Positions 55,500-64,000 of a stretch of 64,000 bases of DNA are shown here, piece after piece. A model generated the notes under the pieces. That model did no database searches, was not told where the DNA came from, and saw only the letters and a list, made by a program, of their open reading frames with translations. Source of the DNA: Sorex araneus (taxonomy: Eukaryota > Chordata > Mammalia > Eulipotyphla > Soricidae); assembly GCF_027595985.1 (NCBI RefSeq), contig NC_073307.1:48462509-48526508 (forward strand), written 5' to 3'. The position numbers were made by a program, and so were the translations under genes. How positions within the stretch are numbered: position 1 is the stretch's first letter; every line of letters begins with the position of its first letter.

Positions 55500-55665
55500 C
55501 TAAGATGGGGCTGAAGTGGGGTTGGAGGTGGTAGAGGGAACCTGGAAATACTGGTTAAGGGAAGATGAATCTGGAGCAGGATAAGTAATGAAACATTATA
55601 TGTCTAAACCCAACTATCAATTTGTAAATTATGGTGCTTTCACAAAATAAAGTGAAAGGAAAAAA
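55500..55665 (+). mobile_element. Old L1 3' UTR
   Basis: gatgaatctggagcaggata, aatgaaacattatatgtcta, AATAAA at 55646-55651. It could also supply a polyadenylation signal to the OR transcript. Confidence 0.55.
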
Positions 55666-56226
55666 TAAAATTATAAAAGAAATGACAGAACTCAAGTCCA
55701 GTAAGCCAAACAAAACCAAGCGAAACACCTCAGTGAAAGGCCTGGTCACTTGAGCAAGAGCAGCTGAGAATAAATCAATAGACTGCAAGATGAGACGCAG
55801 GAAAACACTAAAACAGGAGTAGAATATTGGAAAAACTCTCAAAATAAATGAGCAACTTGCAAGAGAACTCTGGAATGAGCTCAAGAGGGAGTCTATGAGG
55901 CAGAGGAAGGTGATGTTGATGACGAAACACTTGTGAGATAAATCATAGCTGAGAAATTCTCAGAGAGGAGGAGCACAGGTTCCAGGATCCCCTGAGATGA
56001 GGAGTGCAAGCACCCACATTCAAGAGGCCTAAGGGAGTCCTAGCCAAAAGACACAACTAAAATACTTTTAGTGCATCATAATCAAAATGACAAAAGCAAA
56101 AAAAAAGATAGAATTATGAAAGGAGCAAGATAAAGGAGCTTCCTTTAGGTTCACAACAGATTTAACAAGTGAGACACCACAGGCCAGAGGAAAATGATAG
56201 AATACTGTTTTAAAAAACTCAATGAG

Positions 56227-56393
56227 ACCAGAGCTTACAATGGGTAACTCTACTGCTTGGCTTGCAAGCAGCCAACTCAGGTTCTACCCCTGGCACCCAC
56301 ATGGTGTCCCAAGTACTGCCAAAAGTGATTCCTGAGGGTAGAATTATAGGTAATCCCTGAGCATCTCCATGCCTGGCTAAAACAAAACACACA
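56227..56393 (+). mobile_element. SOR-type SINE nested in L1
   Basis: ccagagcttacaatgggtaa, caactcaggttctacccctg, caaaagtgattcctgagggt in SOR order. Confidence 0.75.
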
Positions 56394-57233
56394 AACCAAA
56401 CATCTGGACACTTTCCAAGAATACTCTACCCAGTCAAAAGTGTCATTCAGATTTGAAGGATTGAAACAGAGCTTTGTGGATAAGCGTTAGCACAGGAACT
56501 TCATCTCCTTGAGACTAACTCTGGAAGAACTGAAGGGAATTCCTTAAAAAATAAACAAATAAATAAAAAAGGTAAATATTAAAACATGAACAACTTGTGC
56601 AGAATGATAGCAGTTAACTATTACTTGTTAATGATCTTACTCAATGTCCGTGCATTTAACACAACAAGAGACATAGAGTAGAAAGATCAGAAAAGTGAAC
56701 CAAAATTTCTGCCGTGTACAAGAGACACACTTGACTGATCAGGAAAAACAAAGGGCAAAGTCAAAGGCTTTAAAATGATGTTTTAAGCAAATAATCCTCG
56801 AGAAAAGGCTGAGATGGTAATATTTATATCAAACAACATAAACTTCAAGTTAAAAGAAAGTTGTAAGGGACAGGGATAATTTCTTGATGATCAAAGAATG
56901 TATACACAATGAAAAACTCAAATTCCTAAACATTTAGGCACATATTAAGGTATTATAAATATATTTAAACCAAGTTTTATATATTAGGAAGATATTAAGA
57001 ATAACACTGTAGTATTTGAAGAGTTTAACATTACTTTATCAATTGTTAGATCAACTAAATTAAAACCCAATAAGAAAATACTAGCTTTGAAAGAAGAAAT
57101 GGAAGAGGTAGGCTTAGCAGATATATACAGGGTACTACATTCACAAAAAGTTCTGAATATAAATATGTCTCCAGTGCACCTGGGACATTCTCCAAGATAG
57201 ATATGTTTGGTCTAAAAATACCTCTATAATATC

Positions 57234-57679
57234 TCTCTGGACTTAGTTACTAAAATACAGAAACTCAAAACTGAGAGGCCGCTAAGTGTGGTCACTCGAC
57301 CTCATACCTCTTCATCCTCAGCAATGGAAAACAAATTATCTAATGCTTCCTTTTCAGCAGGTCTGACTTTAGGGGAGAGACTCTCCAAACAATAACAGTG
57401 AGTTTTGTTGAAATATTGTATGCAATCAAAGTGAAAGTAAAGTGAAATTTATTAGTTACACAGGTGGGGGGGGCTTAGGGTGGGGGGGCTAGGGGCGTGG
57501 GGGGGTTAGGGGTGTGGGGGGGCGGGGTGGAGCTATACTGGGATTCTTGGTGGTGGAATATGAGCACTGGTGAAGGGATGGGTATTCGAGCATTGTATAA
57601 CTGAGATTTAAATCTGAAAACTTTGTAACTTTCCACATGGTGACTCAATAAAAAATTAAAAAAAAATTTCTCAGTAAAA
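57234..57679 (+). mobile_element. ORF-less element with L1-like 3' end, 5'-truncated (446 bp)
   Basis: Exact 20-bp duplication AAAAATACCTCTATAATATC at 57214-57233 and 57680-57699. It starts tctctggacttagttactaa (matching 21696 onward), has a strong G-rich tract at 57464-57530, and ends in an L1-style terminus plus A-rich tail. This proves the 3' module is a mobile retroposed unit. Confidence 0.88.
57464..57530 (+). repeat. G-run tract (possible G-quadruplex)
   Basis: At least eight runs of four or more G separated by short spacers (cttag, ctag, cgt, ttag). Confidence 0.85.
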
Positions 57680-57734
57680 AAAAATACCTCTATAATATCA
57701 AAAAGAAAGAAATTGTATCAAAAATGTTCTCAGG

Positions 57735-59352
57735 CACAAAAGTCAGATCAAAGTGGATTAAAGACCTCAAAATCAGACACAAATCTATAAGGTACATAGA
57801 GGAAAATGTAGGCAGAACTCTCCATGACATTGAAGCTAAAAGAATCTTTAAGGATGAAACAGCACTGACCATGCAAGTGGAAGTAAAGATAAACAAATGA
57901 GACTACATTAAACTAAGAAGCTTCTGCACTTCAAAAGAAACAGTGACCAAAAAAGAGCCCACAGAATGGGAAAGAATATTTATCCAATACCCATCTGATA
58001 AGGGATTAATATCCAGGATATACAAGACACTAGTAGAATTGTACAAGAAAAAACCTCCAACCCCATCAAAAAATGGGGGGAAGAAATGAACAGATGCTTC
58101 CTCAAAAAAGAAATACAAATGGCCAAAAGGCACATGAAAAAATGCTTCACATCTCTAGTCATCAGGGAGATGCAAATCAAAACAACAATGAGGTATTATC
58201 TCACACCACAGAGACTGGCACACATTCAAAAGAACAAAAGCAACCAGTGTTGGCATGGATGTGGGGAAAAAGGGACACTCTTTCACTGTTGGTAGGAATG
58301 CTGACTGGTCCAGCCTTTCTGGAAAACAATTTGGGCAATCCTTCAAAAACTAGAAATTGAGCTTCCAGAAGACTCCGCAATACCACTTCTGGGAATATAT
58401 CTAAGGACGCAAAAAAGCACAGTAGAAATGACATCCGTACCTATATGTTCATTGCAGCACTGTTCACAATAGCCAAAATATGGAAACAACCCGAGTGCCC
58501 TAAAACAGATGACTAGTTAAAGAAACTTTGGTACATCTACACAATGGAATACTATGCAGCTGTTAGGAGAAATGAAGTCATGAAATTTTCTTATAAATGG
58601 ATAGACATGGAGAGTATCATGCTAAGCGAAATGAGTCAGAAAGAGAGGGACAGACATCGAAGGACTGCACTCATTTGTGGAATATAGAATAACATCACAT
58701 GAAGCTGACACCCAAGGACAGTAGATAAATACAAGGGTGAGGAGAATTGTCCCATAGCTGGAAGCTTGCTTAATGAGCGAAGGGGAGAAGGCAGATTGGA
58801 ATAAAGAAGGTATCACTAAGAAAATGATGGCTGGAGGAATCAGTTGAGGTGGGAGATGTGTGCCGAAAGTAGATAATGGACCAAACATGATGACCTCTCA
58901 GCGTCTGTGTTGCAAGCCATCTGTCACTGTCACTGTCACCACGTTGCTCATCGATTTGTTCGAGCAGACACCAGTAACATCTCTCATTGTGACACTTATT
59001 GTTACTGTTTTTGGCATATTCAATACACCACAGGTAGCTTGCAAGGCTCTGCCGTGCGGGCTCAATACTCTCGGTAGACTGCCAGGCTCTCCGAGAGAGG
59101 CGGAGGAATAGAACACAGGTCGGCCGTGTGAAAGGCAAACGTCCTACCGCTGTGCTATTGCTCCAGCCCCATAATACCCAAAAGTAGAAAGAGAGTATGG
59201 GGAATATTGTCTGACATAAGGTGGCAAAGGGGGAGTATACTGGGGATATTGGTGATTGAGAATGTGCACTGGTGGAGGGATGGGTGTTTGATCATTGTGT
59301 GATTGTAACCCAAACAGGAAAGCTTGTAACTATCTCATAGTGATTCAATAAA
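57735..59352 (+). mobile_element. 5'-truncated L1, ORF2 C-terminus and 3' UTR
   Basis: ORF2 from the segment encodng K-V-R-S-K-W-I-K-D (a few codons after the boundary) to the C-terminus ([15 protein letters not shown] at 58253-58295), then the 3' UTR to caataaagtaaaaaaaa. A few frameshifts and stops (for example tgactagttaaag near 58513). A SINE is nested at 58920-59168. Confidence 0.9.
58920..59168 (-). mobile_element. tRNA-RTE composite SINE nested in L1 3' UTR
   Basis: Complete antisense copy with (gtcact)n tail. The L1 reads gcaagccat|aatacccaaaag across it; any duplication is only about 4 bp. Confidence 0.92.
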
Positions 59353-59360
59353 GTAAAAAA

Positions 59361-59442
59361 AATCCTTAGTGTAGAGCCAGGAATAACCCCTGAGTGTCTC
59401 TGTATATGACCAAAAACCAAAAATAAATAAAATAAAATACCA
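59361..59442 (+). mobile_element. SOR 3'-end fragment
   Basis: gagccaggaataacccctga then an A-rich tail. Confidence 0.7.
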
Positions 59443-59734
59443 GAAATGATGGAGAAAAATAGAGGAATTTAGCTTCTTCACCAGCTGAGGATAGAAGTTC
59501 AGGAAAATTCTCAAATATATCAGAAATTTCAAACTGCCCAAAGATTATTTCAAAGCTACATCCTTCTGAATTCTTAGTTCACAGAACTGGGGAAGTCATT
59601 GGAAGAATATTTTTTAAAAAACTTGAGAAATATTGATGGAAGAACATTACAGAGTTAATTCAGTCAGGAATGAAGGAGTCAAAAAGAATATAGTAGCAAG
59701 ACTCAGCTACAGGATGAAAGAAACCAAACTTTTA

Positions 59735-60110
59735 TTTTTTATTTTGATTGAATCACCATGTGGAAAGTTACAAAGCTTTCAGTCTTAAGTCTCAGTTACA
59801 CAATGCTCAAACACCCATCCCTTCACCAGTGCACATATTCCACCAGCAAGAACCACAGTAAATCTCCCCCCCACACCTTCCAACCCCCGAGACCCCTACC
59901 CCACCTGTGTAGCTGATAAATTTCACTTTACTTTCTCTTTACTTTGGTTACATTCAATATTTCAACCAAAAACTCACTATTATTGTTTGGATTTCCACCC
60001 CCCCCCCTCAAAGTCAGACCTGCTGGAAAGGAAGCATTTGATAATTTGTTTTCCATTGCTGAGAACGAAGAGATATGAGGTCGGGCCACAATAGCGGCCA
60101 CGAGGTAGCC
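59735..60110 (-). mobile_element. ORF-less element with L1-like 3' end (3' module)
   Basis: Antisense counterpart of 57234-57679: gattgaatcaccatgtggaa, a C-rich tract (59865-59905; 59996-60008), ttgataatttgttttccatt. Confidence 0.8.
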
Positions 60111-60432
60111 AAACTTTTGAATGAACTCAGTTCTATAGATAAAATCTTCAGTTCTGATAATTTTTCGTATTTGGAATGTATCTTCTTTTAAATTGTGAGG
60201 TGGCAAAAATCCCAAAAATTATAAATCAATTTTAAATTTATAAAAATTTTCAGATTTATATGAAATAGAGAAATATTAAGCATGTAAAATTTAATTATTT
60301 ATTTTTTACTTGTCCAAAGTCAAATATTTATTAGAGGCTAGAAGGGGATCTGGAACCCCATATCCTTTAAATTCCAAATTTAAGAAATTTTCACCAATCA
60401 ATCACATTTGCTCTTTTCTTTTTTTTATTTTG

Positions 60433-60665
60433 CATTGTTATTTTCTTCTTTTTTATTTTTTTAATGAATCAACGTGAGGTACAGTTACAGACTTAGAAAC
60501 TTGCGTGCTTAAGTTTCAGTCATACAATGATTGAGTACCCATACCTCCACCAGTGCCCATTCTCCACCACCAATGTACCCAGTATCCCTCCCACAACCCC
60601 CACTCCACCCCTCCCCCCCGCTGCCTCTGTGGCAGGCACATTCCCTTTTACTCTCTCTCTCCTAT
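60433..60665 (-). mobile_element. L1 3' end
   Basis: Antisense terminus (atgaatcaacgtgaggtaca) and C-rich 3' UTR ending ttttactctctctctcct. Confidence 0.85.
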
Positions 60666-60959
60666 AGTTAAGGACAATTTAAGGGAAAGCTGAATAGATC
60701 TATAGAAATACAAAAGTGTGTTTTATCCTAAGAAATAGAGTATTGACTTTATGTTAGAAAATATTGCTATAGATCTTGCTTAAGATTCTTCACTAGTAAG
60801 GGTTGTAATAAAAGTCTTCTTGGATTTGATTAAAGAAACATTCAATATAAATGAAATGTTAATTCATTATTGTGAATGTATACAATCCCAGAGTAGGGTT
60901 GGAATAAACCAAACTTTCTTAATCTAACAGAGGGTAATGAGTGTAATGAGTGAATGCTA

Positions 60960-61840
60960 TATCCAATACCAAGTGCCAAGGTGTTTCTTTTGCCTTTTGA
61001 AGAAGTTTCTTAAATACTTCTGATTAGACTGACTTCAAAGGTGCCAATCCCCTGTAAAACTACTGCCTGTCCTTGAAGCTAACAGTCCTTCAAATCAGAA
61101 TGTTAATCTAGCTGGATAAATTATTTTTGGGTGAGATGTTTATTTCATTAAGATTTTTTGCTATGCCCTTTCATTTTTGTTTGACTTTAAATTCTCATTT
61201 GATATATTGTTGTGAATCTTATTGACTTTCCTTTGAATGCAATTTTTTTATATTGCTCCTTTTGACATTCTTTACCTTTGGATTTCATAATTCTGAGATC
61301 TATTTGAGTTTACTTTCATGGGAATCTTCAGGTCTCTTGTAGCTTGGTGACTATATTCCTCCAATGTGGTAAATTCTTTTTGGGGAGGGCACACCCAGCA
61401 AAGTTCAGAGGTTACTCCTGGCTTTGCACGCAGGAGTCACTTCTGGCACACTCAGAGGATCTCCTGGGTTGCCAGGAATCAGACCGAGGTTGGCTGTGCC
61501 TCTTACACACTGCACTATTTCCCTGGCCCCAATCCTGATAAATTCTTAGTATTATTTCTCTAACTATTGTTTCTTCATCAGATTTTCATTCCTATTCTGC
61601 ATGGATTCCAGTGGCCCATATTGTTTCTGTTGAACTCATCAGTTAGTTCTCTGGGGTGCTGTTCATTTCTTCTCAGTCATTTTCTACTTACTGTTTTGGA
61701 CATCTTTATGAGCCTATTTTTTCTTTAAATAATCATTGATGGTGCTGGTGACACAGTGTGTACTAGGATATGCTTAAGTGGCATGCTAAGTTGCTTTTAA
61801 TTGAATGAAATAAGAGACATAAAACAAAAATAATTTGTCT
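60960..61840 (-). mobile_element. Old L1 fragment (5' half type), split by SOR
   Basis: 61090-61370 and 61540-61700 resemble the antisense L1/HAL1 stretch (ctagctggataaattatttt; ttgtttcttcatcagatttt). Diverged. Confidence 0.4.
61376..61531 (-). mobile_element. SOR-type SINE
   Basis: gcacacccagcaaagttcag, gccaggaatcagaccgaggt, ctatttccctggcccc. Confidence 0.8.
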
Positions 61841-61914
61841 TTTTTTTCAAATCTCTCCCTCAAACTAGAAAAAAGTCTGTCCTGGAGAAACTGTGACTTG
61901 GATTGTCTATTTTT

Positions 61915-62172
61915 AATGTAGCACTGCACTGTAGCACTGTCGTCCCATTGTTCATTATTTTGCTCTAGCAGGCATCAGTAATGTCTCCATTGTGAGACTT
62001 TTGTTACTGTTTTTGGCATATCGAATATACCATGGGTAGCTTGCTAGGCTCTGCCACACAGGCGGGATACTCTTAGTAGCTTGCCGGGCTCTCTGAGAGG
62101 GACAGAGGAATCAATCCTGGGTTGGCCACGTGCAAGGCAAATGCCCTACCTGCTGTGCTATCACTATAGCCC
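61915..62172 (-). mobile_element. tRNA-RTE composite SINE
   Basis: Complete antisense copy with a gtagcactgcactgtagcac tail. Confidence 0.93.
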
Positions 62173-62226
62173 ATATATATATGCATATATGTATATATAT
62201 ATACACATACATATATACATACATAA
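62173..62226. repeat. ATATAC-rich microsatellite
   Basis: Alternating AT/AC run. Confidence 0.85.
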
Positions 62227-62910
62227 AATCAAAACTAGAGGAAAAGAACAACAGTTGCAAAGTCCACTCATGCTTCTTTAAAAAATTAAAGTCCTTCTAG
62301 GTAATTAAAGTGAAAAATATTAATGAAATTATCTGTCTAGCATTCTGTGCTTAGATGCACGTTGGAGCATTAAAAGTTTTACACATAAATTGCTACCTCC
62401 TGATAACCATTAGCTCTGTCTTTTCTACTCCACTGAAGAAAACTGAATTCCTAAAGTCACATGCTCCACCTGAGCAGCAGCACCAGGGACTCTCTACCTT
62501 CCAGACCTTCGAAGGCTTCTTCTCTGAAATAACACCCCAGCATGCCAGTGCCCTCTGTGCCGATTCGGCACTTCCCTACTGAAGACTGAAGTCTCAGCCT
62601 GACACTGGTCTGTAATTCTCAGTGCTCAGGTCACTGAATTAGTGGGAATAACAACCACTGAATGATCTTAGACTGTTTTCCACAAACACTGAAATTGGAA
62701 ATAGAAATAAGAAATATAGTTGAAGGAACAGAAAAGGTCTTATTTTTTAATTCAAGGAAGCGCCTCAGCTTGCAATCTCCCACAGGGTGGGGCTAAAGCC
62801 TTTGCTATGATTTCAGGACAGTCTACATGTTTCCTTTGCCCAAACTTTCTTCCTGCTTTCATTAACAGTTATCAGTCCTGAGAACATGTCTCAAAAATCC
62901 CATGCCCAGG
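62227..62910. other. No recognised feature
   Basis: The frame 62355-62582 has no recognisable domain. Confidence 0.35.
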
Positions 62911-62928
62911 TTAAGAACTCTGGTGCTT

Positions 62929-63363
62929 AAATGGGAGACTAACACCCAAGGATAGTAGAGATAAGGACCAGGAGGACTGCTCCATGGCTTGGAACCCAGC
63001 CTCACATGCTGGGGGGAAAAGCAGCTCAGCTCAGATAGAGAAGGGAACAACAAGTAAAGGATGCCCGGAGAGCCTGCTTGGGATGGGAGATGTGTGCTGA
63101 AAGCAGACTATAGACCCAACATGATGGCCACTTAATACCTGAATTTCAAACCACAATACCCAAAAGGAGAGAGAGAGAGAGAGTGAGTAAAAGGGAATGT
63201 GTCTGCCACGGGAGGTGGGGGCTGTTGGTGGGAGGGGTACTGGGAACATTGGTGGGGGAGAATGGGCACTGGTGGGTACTCGATCATTGTATGACTGAAA
63301 CGGAAGCATGAAAGTTTATAAGTCTGTAACTGTACTTCATTGTGATTCATTAAAAAAAAGAAG
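62929..63363 (+). mobile_element. L1 3' UTR insertion (435 bp)
   Basis: Only L1 3' UTR: gagactaacacccaaggata to ttcattaaaaaaaag, with a GA run (63167-63182) and G-rich tract. Flanked by AAGAACT[C/G]TGGTGCTT at 62913-62928 and 63364-63379. Confidence 0.9.
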
Positions 63364-63379
63364 AAGAACTGTGGTGCTT

Positions 63380-64000
63380 GTTTTTGGAGTCGATATGGGC
63401 AGCCTCCCCCCAACTCCCCTATACTTCCGGAAGGCCCACCCCCACCCCCATCCCGAAGCCATGCCCACCTCCCACAAATGTCTCCATGTCAAGTCTTTAA
63501 CCCAGGCCAGAGATCCTGGTATCCCTGGACCTCAGTTGTTTCTGGACACTTCCTAAATCAGCTAAGAGCTTAATAAATTCTTAGACAAAGATTTAATAAC
63601 CCTATGTTCAGATGTAACAGGGTTCACATAAATTGACTCTTTGGATCTAGTGATTTTAATATTGCAACTTTGCTATACAATCAAATTTAATTCTAGAATT
63701 GTATCAATAGTTGTGGCTTTTCCTACATTAAGTAAAAAGATATTCTGCTGCCCACACAAAAAGTTATTTCCCTAACTATACTCAATGCTTCAACATGTGA
63801 AAATAATATTGTTCAATGACCAATAAAATTGTAAAATAAATAACAGAAATTTGGATACTTTTTAATATTTCCTATTCTTAGAGGTTAATACCTATCTTTA
63901 TGGATGGTATATCTGCTAGAGAAATCTTTTGATGAAATACTCAGGAAATTCATCTTGTGCTCTGGAGCTCAATGGTAGAAATAGTTTTCACAAGTCCTAT
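63380..64000. other. No recognised feature
   Basis: C-rich stretch at 63400-63475, then AT-rich sequence. No gene or repeat family recognised. Confidence 0.4.

Larger units (their letters stand above)
55670..57735 (+). mobile_element. Old L1, ORF1 to ORF2 endonuclease region
   Basis: About 55920-56220 resembles L1 ORF1-region sequence. About 56650-57213 resembles the ORF2 endonuclease region. 57190-57735 (split by the insert at 57234) matches the segment just before the endonuclease S-D-H motif. No open frame. Confidence 0.6.

Noticed and set aside
62355-62582. 75-aa plus frame that could be a small gene
   Set aside because: No family resemblance, no splice or promoter context, length compatible with chance.

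Overview
The window is mammalian nuclear DNA, most likely from a shrew (Soricidae, probably Sorex). Two features point there. Tens of A-tailed, tRNA-derived SINEs match the SOR family known from shrews, and there is an RTE-clade LINE whose protein closely resembles strongylid-nematode RTE elements. I recall a published report of such an RTE shared between nematodes and the common shrew. Codon and motif structure is eukaryotic throughout; there are no operons, CRISPR arrays or prokaryotic signals.

Only one host protein gene is supported: an intact single-exon olfactory receptor of the OR2T subfamily (closest to OR2T1) at 53942-54901 on the plus strand. Nearly everything else is retrotransposon sequence of several ages, often nested.

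Layout. 1-3947: a young 5'-truncated L1 on the minus strand with an open ORF2 and a 21-bp target-site duplication. 3948-7556: AT-rich DNA with SINEs and microsatellites. 7690-14457: old plus-strand L1 riddled with insertions, including a 682-bp internally deleted RTE derivative (12479-13160). 14468-18440: SOR, an L1 3' end, then a decayed RTE element with endonuclease and reverse transcriptase on the minus strand. 18575-24431: SINEs, L1 fragments, a GC-rich ORF-less element and an unrecognised SINE-like insert. 25059-30006: an LTR on the minus strand, an old minus-strand L1, SORs, and a 322-bp solo LTR with unusually long terminal inverted repeats. 31200-35336: a possible retroviral pol trace, a second deleted RTE derivative, another ORF-less element and a second RTE copy (plus). 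36062-38455: L1 3' ends, a 447-bp polypurine tract and a probable L1 3' transduction. 38595-53514: dense SINEs, with a 5'-inverted SINE and rearranged L1s. 53942-54901: the olfactory receptor. 55034-63363: old and young L1s with nested elements.

The most informative theme is how the RTE parts relate to the SINEs. The shrew RTE has a 5' segment and a 3' coding end. Both are kept in internally deleted RTE copies (12479-13160, 31721-31927). Both also reappear as the body and tail of a roughly 245-bp tRNA-headed SINE present about 14 times here. The window therefore contains autonomous LINE remnants, deleted intermediates and SINE end products of one lineage.
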